Source of the DNA: Delphinus delphis
Lineage: Eukaryota > Chordata > Mammalia > Artiodactyla > Delphinidae
NCBI RefSeq assembly: GCF_949987515.2
Contig: NC_082698.1
Coordinates: forward strand, 30,284,070 to 30,348,069
DNA length: 64,000 bases
Direction: 5' to 3'
The notes under the pieces are model-generated. The model was not told the DNA's origin. It worked only from the letters and a program-made list of their open reading frames with translations, and ran no database searches. The translations under genes and the position numbers were made by a program. Of this stretch, positions 20,822 to 32,665 are shown piece by piece. How positions within the stretch are numbered: the stretch's first letter is position 1; each line of letters opens with the position of its first letter.

Positions 20822-20991
20822 TTATTGCGGCATGCGGGTGCTCTAGGTGTGGCGCGCGGGCTCAGTAGTTGCCGCACGTGGGCTTAGTTGCCCCGTAGCG
20901 TGTGGGATCTTAGTTCCCCAACCAGGGATTGAACCCGCGTCCCCTGCATTGGAAGGCGGATTCTTAACCACTGGACCACCAGGGAAGTCCC
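20822..20991 (-). mobile_element. CHR-family SINE, truncated
   Basis: From TTGCGGCATGCGGGTGCTC to CCACCAGGGAAGTCCC. It sits at the junction between an antisense and a sense L1 piece. Confidence 0.85.
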
Positions 20992-21187
20992 AACATGATT
21001 TTATATAGAGAAAACCCGTAAGACACTAACAAAAAAACTGTTAGAAATAAACAAGTTTAAGTTGCAGGATACAAAATCAACCTACAAAAATCAGTTGTGT
21101 TTCTATACAGATAGAATGAACTATCTGTAAAGGATATTAGGAAAAGAATCATATTTACAGTAGCACCAAAAAGAATAAAATACTTAG
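20992..21187 (+). mobile_element. L1 ORF2 fragment, sense strand
   Basis: GTTGCAGGATACAAAATCAACC, TCAGTTGTGTTTCTATACA and GTAGCACCAAAAAGAATAAAATACTTAG are conserved L1 ORF2 stretches. Opposite in direction to the adjoining L1 piece, suggesting an inversion during insertion. Confidence 0.8.
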
Positions 21188-21410
21188 ACCAATTTTTTTT
21201 TTTTTCCCCCGGTATGCGGGCCTCTCACTGTTGCGGCCTCTCCCGTTGCGGAGCACAGGCTCCGGACGCGCAGGCTCAGCGGCCATGGCTCCCAGGCCCA
21301 GCCGCTCTGTGGCATGTGGGATCTTCCCGGACCAGGGCACGAACCTGTGTCCCCTGCATCGGCAGGCGGACTCTCAACTACTGCGCCACCAGGGAAGCCC
21401 TGGGCCAATT
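21188..21410 (-). mobile_element. CHR-family SINE, about 200 bp
   Basis: From a T-run and CGGTATGCGGGCC to GCGCCACCAGGGAAGCCC. CCAATTTTT at 21189 and again at about 21404 is a likely target duplication. Confidence 0.9.
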
Positions 21411-21555
21411 TTTAAACTTATCTCAGCTTCAGTTTCTTCATCTGTAAATGGACATAATGATGTCTATTCCAGAGAATGTCAGAATTAAATCAGACAAGCC
21501 TTTTAAAGCTCTTAGCGTTGAGCCTAGTAGATAATAACCACTCCATACGTAATAC

Positions 21556-22463
21556 GTTTTCTTTCTCTTAGTAGAACAACTAAAGACCGATCAGAGGGAT
21601 CTGCAGTTTAGGAAATCATTACTTTATTTTTAGAGTGTTTTCTCCTAAGCAGGAACACTGAAATTTAGCTTTTCCTAGAAAGAATTTCCAGGTGGTCTTA
21701 CCCCAGCTTTGAGACCTCAGTTGTCTTAATTGAGTAAGTGTATATTAGAACTCAGTAGAGTGAGCTTATTTACATTGCCCTGGTGCTTTGGCTTTGTGTC
21801 TGTTGGTGCTGTTTATACTGAATAGGAGATTCCAAATCTTGGAAAGCTGGGTTTGTGAGTGGGCACTGGAATCCCTCCTTAGCAGAGATGGGAGTGGTTG
21901 AATATGTTATTTACTATTTTATAGGGAAGAGGTTTTCCCTCTTGGAGCTGCCTATAAATGGTTGATCGTTTTTTTTTGCCCAGAAACCATAGAGGGGGTT
22001 GATAAATTTGATTAGATCATCCTTCAGCCTGCTCTAAAATCTTGAATTGTGATGAAAATCTGAAGACAAAATACCTTTCTGTAGTGGGAACTGTTTGAAT
22101 TTCTTTAAAGGAAGTTGCTGTTTGAATTTAAATTTTGGGCTATAGTATTAGTTACATGATCAGTAGATATTCCCAGAATCTTATCTGAACCTGAAACTGT
22201 TCATATTGTAAAAGAGAAGTTGAGTTTTCTAAAACTTTTTAGGGCGAGACACGTATATTTTTATTATGTATTCCCAACAGTTAGCTTTGTCTAGGTGGTC
22301 AATAATGAATGAATAATAGTTTTTGTCATTTTTAAGATATAAAATATTACCTTGTGGTGATAAATGCCATGAAATTATTTTATGTTCTGCAGATATTAAC
22401 CTTGCTAATGTTCTGTTGGTGGTGTGTCCCCTTGTATTCCATAAAGAAGAGGAAAGAGTCTGA
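21556..22463. other. Intron 1, AT-rich, no recognised element
   Basis: No clear SINE, L1 or exon is seen. Confidence 0.4.
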
Positions 22464-23129
22464 TTTGCACAGATCAACACATATTTGCATGTTGGAGAAT
22501 ATATGATCATCTGTTCAGAACTGTCTAGCTTTCTATTTCTATTTCTTCGTTATTATTTTAAGCCTGCACCTAATAATAAGGAGAATCCACAAATAGAAGG
22601 TGTCCACTCTACCAGTAGTGGTATAAAAATAATAGAGACTCTTAAGGGCCAAAGAGAGAAAAAGAAAAAGCTAAAGCAGGAAAAGAAATATAGCCACCTC
22701 CCCACGCAATTGGCAGTAGGGAAATACAGCTCAGTACTTTTTGAGTTGAAAAACGACATAAAAAGAAAGTACTAACTATTATTAGATGAAGAGGGGAAAT
22801 TGATAACAAAGAGTCACAGGCTTTCTAACCTCAATATTCACTGGAAAAAAAGAAACCCACTGTGAACCAGAAAAAGCAAACGGGAACATATAGGGGTGGA
22901 CAGAGGCAGAGCAAGCCGCGGAAGTGATAGCACTTGTGAAAAGCTGGAGACAGTTAATATGCCGGCAGCGTCTAAGTTTTGGAGCCCAAGCCTGCCCATG
23001 GAACTTAGGGAGCTTTGGAACAGACTTTGGGATACTTACATCCCATTTTGGAAATGTTTTTGGAGGATAAGGAAGGTGCCTGAAGATGGGGAAAGTGTCC
23101 TGTATCCTGGTGATTTACCTACCCCGTAG
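22464..23129 (+). other. Long frame with two internal stops in intron 1, possible decayed retrocopy
   Basis: One plus-strand frame runs 222 codons with only two stops inside (TAA 22773-22775, TGA 22863-22865) before the TAG at 23127. The flanking DNA is AT-rich, where stops should be about every 16-20 codons. The conceptual product is Lys/Glu-rich in its middle (for example GQREKKKKLKQEKKYSHLP) and Trp-rich near the end. No poly(A) tail or target duplication was found. I do not recognise the protein. Alternatives are a chance frame, an ancient transposon remnant or an unannotated alternative exon. Confidence 0.25.
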
Positions 23130-23275
23130 ATTTCCTGAAGTCTTTTTTGTTATATTGTTCTTTCTCTTATAAGACAGCAGTGTGGTCCTTTGAGAAAAGT
23201 GGTAGATGGAACCTATTGATCTTAGGAAAAATTGTCTGTTCTCACTTGTACAAGCGGAAAACATGGTTTAAATGT

Positions 23276-23430
23276 CTGAATCCAATTTGTTGTGGTTTTT
23301 TTTGGCCGACCCTGGAGGCTTGCAGGATCTTAGTTCCTTGACCAGGGATTGAACCTGGCGCCATGGCCGTAAGAGTGCCAAGTCCTAACTAACCACTGGA
23401 CCACCAGGGAACTCCCTGAATCCAGTGTTT
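23276..23430 (-). mobile_element. CHR-family SINE, short form
   Basis: Body about 23290-23415 with TTTTGGCCGACCCTGGAGGC at one end and CCACCAGGGAACTCCC at the other. CTGAATCCA flanks both sides (23276 and 23416). Confidence 0.88.
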
Positions 23431-23860
23431 TATTTGTACTGTCAAATTCTATGAACGGTAATGAGGAATAGATTCTTCAGGGGTCTTTCTTGAATCTGAA
23501 TCTTTTTATTTTACATTTTTATCAGTTATCTGGCTTAGAGAGTTTGACCATTAAATTTATAGACAAGGCCAGTCTTGGTAGAAGGAGGGGGGAAGAAGAA
23601 AATAGAATTTTAAAGTTAATCTGTATAAACTGGTCAGTGGCTTACCTTTCTTTCCCTCTAACCTTTAGCTGTAGAGTTTGTGAGATTAAACAGTGCAAAA
23701 GAGGGAGGTTGCTGGGTGGTTGTGTGGAAGTCCTCAGAGAGTGGCAGTCTTTTTTGTTATTGCAAGTCCAGAAACTATTTTATCCATTAGATGGGTTTGG
23801 GGACTGACTCTATTCAGGCTTACAAGCCATTCGATAAAGGCAATTTAGGTAATTTGCATG

Positions 23861-24199
23861 AAGAATATAAATGAACTTATTTACAAAACAGAAATAAACT
23901 TATAGACATAGAAAACAAACTTATGGTTACCAAAGGGGAAAGGCAAGGATGGGGGAGAGGGATAAATTAGGAGTTCGGGATTAACAGATACACACTACTA
24001 TATATAAAATAGATAACCAACAAGGACCTACTGTATAGCACAGGGAACTATCTTCAATATCTTCTAATAACCTATAATGGAAAAGAATCTGAAAAAGAGT
24101 ATATATACATATATATATGTATATATATGGCTAAATCACTTTGCTGTACACCTGAAACATTGTAAATCAAGTATACTTCAATAAAAAAAAAAGAATATA
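23861..24199 (+). mobile_element. Cetartiodactyl-type L1 3' UTR end
   Basis: ACCAACAAGGACCTACTGTATAG, CACAGGGAACTAT and TTTGCTGTACACCTGAAAC precede an AATAAA and A-tail. AAGAATATA at 23861 and 24191 is the likely target duplication. Close relative of the copy at 43278-43521. Includes an AT microsatellite at about 24097-24128. Confidence 0.88.
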
Positions 24200-24271
24200 C
24201 CTGATATGTATGTCAGGTTTTCCCATTTCATCCTTGAAAGAGACACATTACAGCTGATTGATTAGATTATT

Positions 24272-24665
24272 GCTTTCTCCTTTTTTTTAAAATTTTATTT
24301 TTGGCTGCATTGGTCTTCATTGCTGTGCACGGGCTTTCTCTAGTTGCAGCGAGAGGGGGCTACGCTTCATTGTGGTGCATGGGCTTCTCATTGCAGTGGC
24401 TTCTCTTGTTGTGGAGTACGGGGTCTAGGTGCACAGTAGTTGTGGCACGTGGGCTCAGTAGTTGTGGTGCACGAGCTTCAGTAGTTGTGGCGCACGAGCT
24501 TCAGCAGTTGTGGCTCACGGGCTCTAGAGTGCAGGCTCAGTAGTTGTGGCGCACGGGCTTCGTTGCTTCGTGGCATGTGGGATTTTCCCAGACTAGTACT
24601 CTTACCCGTGTCCCCTGCATTGGCAGGTGGATTCTTAACCACTGAGCCATCAGGGAAGTCCCTCC
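24272..24665 (-). mobile_element. CHR-family SINE, long form
   Basis: Full long copy from TTTTTGGCTGCATTGGTCTTC to GAGCCATCAGGGAAGTCCC with extra internal AGTAGTTGTGGCGCACGAGC-type units. CTCC and T-run sequences flank both sides. Confidence 0.88.
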
Positions 24666-24985
24666 CTTTTTTTTTTTTTCAAATCAGCACTTATCAGTAC
24701 TTTCTTCCTGAAGATACCGTCTGGCTACCTGGAGTGAACCCTTTTAATTACGTTTTATTAAACATCTTTTAGAATGGGCTGTTTCTAGAAATGCCAGAGC
24801 CCATCTATTTTGTGCTGATGTTTTGCTAGTTTTTACCTGCTATATCAGTCAGGGTTCAGCTAGGACACAGAAACTATACAGTAATTTGAATAAAGAAAGT
24901 TTAGTATAAAGAATTATTGATTATAACGGGATTGGAGTAACAAGGGATTGGCTAATAAGAACTAAAGAGATCTCTAAACAATATA
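24666..24985. other. Intron 1, no clear element
   Basis: TATATCAGTCAGGGTTCAGC at about 24840 resembles the start of an old repeat I cannot name. Confidence 0.35.
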
Positions 24986-25105
24986 CAAATGGGAGAAATC
25001 AGAATCAGCTGTGTATACCAAGTCGTCATGTTGTACACTTTAAATATCTTATAACTTTGTCTGCCAATTATAGCTTGATAAAGCTGAAAAAAAGAAAAGA
25101 ATCCA
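24985..25105 (+). mobile_element. L1 3'-end fragment
   Basis: GTCATGTTGTACACTTTAAATA and ATTATAGCTTGATAAAGCTG match an old L1 3' end. Confidence 0.65.
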
Positions 25106-26335
25106 CTGTTATACACAGGGCTGAGATAGAATGTACTAAGAAGAGGCACCCTAGGGCAGAGATCCCACCTTATTGGAGAACGCATGGCTGTGGCTCACAG
25201 AATGGCAGAGAAGTTGCTGTGGTGGAAGTGTTGGAAATTCACCTTATGGAACCTGCCAGAACACTTTAGGACACTGGGGAAAGCTGTTAATAGGGAGGTG
25301 TCATGGGGGGAAGCAACTGGCTTGTGGGTGCTGCTGGCTGCTGTAAACTGGAGTCTGTCAGTGGAGAAGCTGTGCATGCTGCAGGAGCTTGCCTGGACGA
25401 GCAGCCTGGAACCGGAAAGGGAAAGGCCCTGCCTCCTGCACTGTCTCTGCAGTGTTCTTTATTCATAATGCTTAACGTTGTGCCAGCTGGAAAAGGAAAT
25501 ACACTTAAAAGTCTCTGGCTCCATTTTTGCAGAGTAGGGAATGATGGGTGAGAGGCAATAAATTGATAACTGGCACATGGAGAATCATCTTATCTCCAAG
25601 TTCCTAGCTTCCCTTTGCTTCAGCACTACGTAAGTCTATTCTATAGAAAAGTATGAGGTGGTGTGTAGGATCTGAATGAATGAGGAGGGACAGAAACAAG
25701 TCAGAGGACAAGAAGGTGATTGGTGCTTAAATTTGCTCGGACAAACTTATGTGTGTAAGCTTGTAAAGGTCTATATGCATTCCAAATGGAATGACAGTTT
25801 TCTGGAATAAACAGCCTGAAGCAAGACTGTTGAACAATAGTTATTAGGTTAAATATAATTTATCTGATTTTATTTTTCTGAGTCAGGCTGATGTCTAAGA
25901 TATATAGTATTACCTTATTGGTCTTTGTAATTTCAAACATGCAAAGATCCCAGCAGGTGCGTTGTTTATTGATACTTTTCCCTCAGTTAAAGCAGTACGT
26001 GCCTTTGAGCAAGCTACTTTAACTTTTCATATCTTTTTACTTGGGGTTACTGGCATGTAGTTATATGAGGTTTTAGAAATTTGTGTTTGTAATGATGGGA
26101 AATATATATAATTTTAAAAGAGTTACTACATTTCTGCCAAGGTCTAACGTACAGTAATGTTTTTTTGGTCTAGTTCTAGGATTGGGTATTGCACATGGAT
26201 CTCTTGCACCAGAGTAGCTTCCAGTTATAATTATCAGTTGGAATAATACCCTCTTTTCCAGAATTTAGCTCTAAATTTGGCATAACAGCATTAAGTTTGG
26301 AAGTTTTATGTTTTTTTTTGTTTTTTTTTTAAAGA
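25106..26335. other. Intron 1, no gene or clear repeat recognised
   Basis: Overlapping frames on both strands at 25184-25551 show no protein features. The 25.1-25.6 kb part may be an old unclassified repeat. Confidence 0.35.
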
Positions 26336-26456
26336 ATCTGAGTAACGTGGAACAGTGAAAATAGCTGAAATGAGTTCAGTTGAAGAACCAAAGGCTGCAT
26401 GCTATGTGCTGTGATTTGGCTGAAAAGAAGTTCCAATTTGTACGAAAAAATTTGGC

Positions 26457-26492
26457 TTGTGAAAAACTAGGAAGCATTGTGAAAAACTAGGA
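26457..26492 (+). repeat. Small 20-bp tandem duplication
   Basis: TTGTGAAAAACTAGGA occurs at 26457-26472 and again at 26477-26492, period 20. Confidence 0.9.
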
Positions 26493-28700
26493 GAAATGGT
26501 GTGGAAGGGAGAAGAGCAAGGGAAAAGACAAAAATTAAAAAAGGAAAATATGAAGAAGAGAGGGTGACTTAATAGTAGAGGCTGCCAGCCACGGCCGCAG
26601 GGGCAGGCTTTGGAGGCAGCGGTGATGAAGCCTGCAAGACTGATCTTGGAGAACCGAGGCTCCAGAGGAGGAGGAGGGAGGCAGAGTACTCAAGAAGCCC
26701 GCTCTGTCCTCTGGAGGTGGAGGCAGGGAAAGGAGGGCTCGTACTGTGGGCAGACACTCTTACACATCTCTGTGTGTTAGGGCTCTTTCAGGCATACGTG
26801 ACAGAAACAGACTAGCTTAAGCACAGAGACACCGCTTAGCTCAGGAAACAAAAGTCCAGGGCGTAGATCAAGCACAGCTCAATCTATATTGAAGATCTCA
26901 AATCTCAATGTCCCAGGCATCTGCTTTTTACTCTCTTAGATCCGATCTCTGTATTTGCTTTATAAAAGGGCAGGTTCTTCACAAAAAGGTGGCAGAAATG
27001 GACCACCAACAGCTTCAATCTTCCATCTGGTTAGCAATCTTAGCATCTAGCAAGAGTCTTGGAATTGAGTCTTTTTGTCCTGGTTTGACTTGCGGGCCTT
27101 TGTCTGAATCAGTGAGGAGGATAAAATGTTTCGATGAGGTGAGCTTGGGTCATATGCTCACACTGGTGGCCAGGGAGTAGGGTCAGCCCACCAAACTACA
27201 TAAATTAAAGGATCGGAAGAGGTTGTTGCTCAAGGGGAAACAGATGTGGGAAGCTTGAACGGCAGTTGTCCACTACACCCATCTTCATAACTCCCCTGTG
27301 CACCCTCCTTTGCTTCAAGTTACGTTTTGAAAAGGGCTTGCCACTAATGTGTGGAGAAAGCATTTTATGTTTCCTAAAAACCTACCAAATAAAAAACCAA
27401 ACAAAAAAGCCCTTTAATTAAGTACTACTTATCTTTTTTTTTTTCCTCCACTGTCAAACCCTTCTCATCTTTAAGACCTACCTCAAATTTCAACTCTTGT
27501 ATAAGGGTGAAAGATTCTCTCCTAACTCTGAATTCTTAGAGCTTTCATTGACTGTACCATGCATTTGGCAGTTAATGATCTTGTATCATCTTTCGTGTTA
27601 CAGTCTTTAGCCACTACTTAAAATCTTGTAGGAAAACCATTGTTCTTTTCTGTAGTTAATTATAAAACTATAGTGATGGGTAAAAAAAGAGTGAGTTTGT
27701 CAGAAGCTTACAAGTTTTGTGATTTACCTTATAAATAATTATTTAAATATGGAGTGCGTTAATGACAGTACATTTATAATGGGAAATGTGTTAGTATCAA
27801 ACTGTAACACTGTATAAAGCCATAGCTTTTAAGATAATCAGATGAAAACATAAATAACAATATCAGTTATGAAATTAAATACAGATAATTTGTCAAGCTG
27901 AACTATTACCTGAAAGCTAGACACCAGTTTTTTGTTATTGCAAGAATGAAACAGTTAGAATCACAGAAAAATTCAGTCTCCTGCCAGCTGAGTTTTATTA
28001 TGCTGTAGTATTTATTAACCTTAAGTTTTAGAAAAATTAATATGTAATTAAAATATTGTGTATTCTCAAAAGTATGAAAATGAGATGCTTCCTTTAAAGC
28101 TATATAGATTAGGCATATAAGTTTAATTAAGTTTGGGCCTTATTTCTTTTGCTTACTGACCAGGGTATATTACATAGCATAAAACAAATTTCTTGGGACT
28201 CAGTAAGATTACAAAGTACGATAATGATCTGAGCCAAGCTATAACAGATAAACTTTCCCCACTTCAACAGAAAATATTGTCCAACATACCATGTAAAGCT
28301 ACATCTATTTCAAAAATGTTCCTGATTATATGATCCTAATTTTCTTTTTTTGCTCCATTCATTTTTCACCATAGAAAATTAAAATGATTTGGTTGATCTT
28401 TGTCCAAGTTTCTGAAATGTGTTACAATAAAGAAGTAAGACATTGTTTGACATGCTTTAAAATAATGTTATCCGTTTAGAGATAAAGATGTCTCAGTTGG
28501 GTTCTATCAGTATCAATGAAAAGAGAAAAAAAATTCATGAATGAAATATAGAAATCACATGGTTCTTAATATTAAATTTGTAATTGCATGCCCTATGACA
28601 GCTACAATTGCTACATGTGTTTTAATTGTACCTTTGGGGAGGGGGGAACCTCATTAATTTAGGAATTGTAACTAAAGAATGACATTGGGATTACATAATG
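26493..28700. other. Intron 1, no gene supported
   Basis: 26560-26760 is relatively GC-rich. 26760-27260 has phrases of an old mammalian repeat that I cannot name. 27260-28700 is AT-rich with no recognised element; a possible L2 trace lies at about 27455-27560. Confidence 0.35.
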
Positions 28701-28708
28701 AAGTTCTT

Positions 28709-29091
28709 CACTTGTTTTATTATTTTTTATTTTTTAAAATCTATTTATTTATTTTTGGCTGCTTTGGGTCTTCGTTGCTGCGCGCAGGCTTTCTCTAGTT
28801 GCGGCGAGCGGGGGCCACTCTTCGTTGCGGTGCGCAGGCTTCTCATTGCGATGGCTTCCCTTGCTGTGGAGCACGGGCTCTAGGCACCTGGGCTTCAGTG
28901 GTTGCGGCACGTGGGCTTCAGCAGTTGTGTCTCATGGGCTCCAGCGCGCAGACTTAGTAGCTGTGGCGCACGGGCGTAGCTGCTCCGCGGCATGTGGGAT
29001 CTTCCCGGCCCAAGGCCCGAACCCATGTCCCCGGAATTGGTAGGTGGATTCCCAACCACTGTGCCACCAGGGAAGTCCCACTTGTTTTATT
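28709..29091 (-). mobile_element. CHR-family SINE, long form, with 13-bp target duplication
   Basis: Body 28722-29078 runs from TTTTTGGCTGCTTTGGGTCTTCG to GTGCCACCAGGGAAGTCC. CACTTGTTTTATT is present at 28709-28721 and 29079-29091. Confidence 0.93.
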
Positions 29092-29225
29092 TTTATGCTG
29101 AACACAATTACAAGGATAAAACCAAGTAAGTAAAAACAATGACACCAAAGAAAAACTCACCAAATAACAGGAAACTAACAATTAGGGGAAGATGAGAAAC
29201 CAAGAAAGTGTGCAGGAATATCATT

Positions 29226-29465
29226 TAGTAACAGTCTTTTTTTTTTTTTTTTTTTTTTTTGCGGTACGCGGGCCTGTCACTGCTGTGGCCTCTCCCGTTG
29301 CGGAGCACAGGCTCTGGACGCGCAGGCTCAGCGGCCATGGCTCACGGGGTCAGCCGCTCCGCCGCATGTGGGATCTTCCCGGACCAGGGCACGAACCGTG
29401 TCCCCTGCATCGGCAGGCGGACTCTCAACCACAAGCGCCACCAGGGAAGCCCTAGTAACATTCTT
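29226..29465 (-). mobile_element. CHR-family SINE, about 210 bp
   Basis: Body about 29239-29452, T-run then GCGGTACGCGGGCCTGTC, ending CCACCAGGGAAGCCC. Flanks TAGTAACAGTCTT and TAGTAACATTCTT. Confidence 0.92.
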
Positions 29466-29929
29466 GATGTTATCATCAAATACTTTCTGCTCTCTAAGAA
29501 AGTCAAACTTTAATCAGAGAACACTACATGCACTATAATAAGCCCTTTGAAATGTGGCTAGCTTTTGTATTTTTAAGTCTATTTAGCATTTTAAAGTTTT
29601 CTGAATTTTGGAATCCCTACAATCCCTGCATTGGTTGCACTAATAGTTTCTTCACTCAAGTAACAAGGTCTACATTATTTTTTTCTTTTGGTCAGGTCAT
29701 TTTGTGGCTGCTGTCCTTGTGACCAAGCTCTCCTTAATTAGATCTGCCGTTCAATCTGCTTCATTTGTTAGGATGACCCTAAGCAAGAGATCAGTCATCT
29801 TTCAATCCGTGTTTTTCATCGAATAAACTGGCTTTTAAATATTAAAAATAAGTACACCAATGTGAAACATACAGTTATGTCATTGTGTTAAACTTTCATT
29901 GAAAATTTGAACCCAGGGTATGTATATTA

Positions 29930-30304
29930 AGATTGTACAGAGGGGGGCTTCCCTGGTGGCACAGTGGTTAAGAATCCACCTGCCAATGTAGGGTACATGA
30001 ATTCGAGCCCTGGTCCGGGAAGATCCCACATGCTGCAGAGCAACTAAGCCCGTGTGCCACAACTACTGAGCCTGCGTTCTGGAACCCGTGAGCCACAACT
30101 ACTGAGCCCGTGTGCCACAACTACTGAAGCCCACGTGCCTAGAGCCTGTGCTCTGCAACAAGAGAAGCCACCGCAATGAGAAGCCTGCGCACTGCAACGA
30201 AGAGTAGCCCCCACTCGCTGCAACTAGAGAAAGACCGCACACAGCAACAAAGACCCAACACAGACAAAAATAAATAAATAAATAAATAAAAGATTGTACA
30301 GAGG
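29930..30304 (+). mobile_element. CHR-family SINE, first of a serial sense-strand pair
   Basis: Body 29945-30290 starts GGCTTCCCTGGTGGCACAGTGG and ends in (AAAT)n. Flanked by AGATTGTACAGAGG at 29930-29943 and 30291-30304. One of five SINEs in the gene with the same direction as ARHGAP19. Confidence 0.95.
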
Positions 30305-30590
30305 GGCTTCCCTGGTGGCGCAGTGGTTAGGAATCTGGCTGCCAATGCAGGGGACGTGGGTTCGATCCCTGGTCCAGGAAGATCCCAATGCTGTGGAGCA
30401 ACTAAGCCCGTGCACCACAACTACTGAGCCTGCACTTTGGAACCCGCAAGCCACAACTACTGAAGCCTGTGCACCTAGAGCCTGTGCTTTGCAACAAGGG
30501 AAGCCACCACAATGAGAGGCCCGCGTACCACAACTAGTGAAAGCCTGCACTCAGCAAAAAAAAAAAAAAAAAAAAAAGATTGTACAGAGG
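30291..30590 (+). mobile_element. CHR-family SINE, second of a serial sense-strand pair
   Basis: Body 30305-30576, GGCTTCCCTGGTGGCGCAGTGG to a long A-run. Its target duplication AGATTGTACAGAGG (30291-30304 and 30577-30590) reuses the right-hand duplication of the neighbouring SINE. Confidence 0.95.
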
Positions 30591-30997
30591 ATAAAGCCTA
30601 AATTTATTAAAGCATAAATATTTTAACTGACACAATAGATTCTTTTTAGGTGTTAAGAAATAAAAGTGTTGAAAAGAAATTGGAATATTTAAATTGTAAA
30701 AATTTCATTTCAAAAGTATTAATGTACTTCATGCACCGTAAAATCTCATACATTAGAATGTGTCTTTTCAATATCTCATCATCTCAACAGTTGGTGTCAC
30801 TCACAGTTCTGAGTGGGAAATCGTATTGTATTGTGTTTCCCCAAAGTGGTGGTTGCTTAAGATTTACTACAGTGAAAAAAATCTCATAATTGCTTCCAGT
30901 TTCAAAGGAGTTTTAGCAGAATGCCCAAGATCTCTTTAAAATAATGACACTTAAAAGACTAACATTTATGTGCAAATGCAATAAAAGAAAAATTGTT

Positions 30998-31233
30998 CGC
31001 AACCCAATTTTTTTCTTTTTTTTTTGGGGGTACGCGGGCCTCTCACTGTTGGGGCCTCTTCCTGTTGCAGAGCACAGGCTCCGGACGCGCAGGCTCAGCA
31101 GCCATGGCTCGTGGGCCTAGCCGCTCCACAGCATGTGGGATCTTCCCAGACCAGGGCACGAACCCGTGTCCCCTGCATCGGCAGGCGGACTCTCAACCAC
31201 TGTGCCACCAGGGAAGCCCCGCAACCCAATTTT
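30998..31233 (-). mobile_element. CHR-family SINE with 14-bp target duplication
   Basis: Body 31013-31219, from GGGGTACGCGGGCCTCTC to GTGCCACCAGGGAAGCCC. CGCAACCCAATTTT occurs at 30998-31011 and 31220-31233. Confidence 0.93.
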
Positions 31234-32294
31234 TAAAGTCATCTCATGGGGTCTTCTGGGTGCCCATGTGCTAATTGCACCTGTAATTGACCACTTGTAT
31301 TTTTGAAAACAGACATAGTGGAAAAAAAATAGTATCTTGTAGTGTTCAGTGAATTTTAAGCTTCTGGATGCCAGAGACTTAGTTTAGTTTCTTGTTCCTG
31401 TACCTTACAATTTCTTAAAATTATAAGGCACTCAGTAGATCACGGTTAGTTTGAATTTAAATGACATGTGAGTGGCTGTGATTTGTTGTTTGGCTAACAT
31501 GTGCCTCAGAAAAGCAATTCACCTTCTTATGATGGTTGATGAAGAGACTTACGATTAGTTTCGTAGAATACTGACTAAGAGATTAAAGCTCTTAAGAATT
31601 TTCAATATGTGAAGTTATATAGATATGAACAAGTCATATGCCAGAGCAAAAGCATTAGCTGTCTCTTGGATAGTATTAATATCACTCTGGACTTTGGAAC
31701 AAGTGGATTTAGAAGTAGTCTTTTGGAACCTAATCTGACCCTAGGTAGAAATACTTTGGTTTTAATTGCTTGAGGCTCATGGCATTTAAAGTCTGTAGGA
31801 AAAGATAGTCTCCTGAAGCTTTGACTATACTTTTTTGAGGGGTAAATAGCTTTAAGATAATGATACGAGAGACACTGTGCTGTCAGTGAAGCATCCTATA
31901 GAACTTTCTCCAAATGAATAGGGAATTTTGCTGTTACTTTTCTAATACAAGTAAACTTTCTTCCAATTGTACACCAGCCAGGGGGAGAAAAAGTAAGGGA
32001 GGTGGCAGCAACAGAATTAATACTAATTCTTGTGACACCCAAAGGGATAAAAATTGACAAGTTAAATATATGTTAATAAACTTGTGTTATTGGTGCTCGT
32101 AGGAAGAATAATTAGCCTTCTTGACTGAGAAGTTTTCATCGTCATTTCATAGGGCAAAATCTTGATCACATTTCCAGAATGTTTAGGTTAAGAGGGTAAG
32201 CAATCAGGAATTCCTTCATCTGCCACTTTAATTCAGATCAAGTTGCTCTAGTAGTCTGAAATTAGTTCAAGTTGGGATCAAATAAATATAGGGG
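31234..32294. other. Intron 1, unique-looking sequence
   Basis: No repeat or exon is recognised over about 1.06 kb. Confidence 0.4.
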
Positions 32295-32665
32295 CCAAAT
32301 ATATATATTTTTTTATTTATTTGTTTTTATTTTTGTCTGTGTTGGGTCTTCGTTGCTGTACGCGGGCTTTCTCTAGTTGCGGGGAGCGGGGGCTACTCTT
32401 TGTTGCAGTGCCTGGGGCTCCTCATTGTCATGGCTTCTCATTGCGGAGCACGGGCTCTAGGCGCGCAGGCTTCAGTAGTTGTGGCACACGGGCTCAGTAG
32501 TTGTGGCTCGTGGGCTCTAGAGTGCAGGCTCAGTAGTTGTGGTGCACGGGCTTAGTTGCTCCTCGGCATGTGGGATCTTCCTGAGCCAGGGCTCGAACCC
32601 GTGTCCCCTGCATTGGCAGGCAGATTCTTAACCACTGTGCTGCCAGGGAAGCCCCAAATATATTT
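32295..32665 (-). mobile_element. CHR-family SINE, long form
   Basis: Body about 32311-32653 from TTTGTCTGTGTTGGGTCTTCG to TGCCAGGGAAGCC. CCAAATATAT-type flanks at 32295 and 32654. Confidence 0.9.

Larger units (their letters stand above)
20047..21555 (+). repeat. MIR SINE split by later insertions
   Basis: The left half (about 20047-20115, ending CCTTGGGCCAGTTAAAC) and the right half (about 21400-21555, with CAGCTTCAGTTTCTTCATCTG and GTAAATGGACATAATGATG) together make one plus-strand MIR. Between them lie an antisense L1 end, a CHR SINE, a sense L1 ORF2 piece and another CHR SINE. Confidence 0.65.

Noticed and set aside
22896..23129. 77-codon frame as an independent small gene
   Set aside because: It is in the same frame as the upstream 22485-22775 segment and starts without a promoter or splice signal; treated as part of one decayed frame.
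29945..30576. tRNA gene (A- and B-box-like sequences)
   Set aside because: The tRNA-like boxes are the head of the CHR SINE, with no tRNA cloverleaf end and an A-tail instead.
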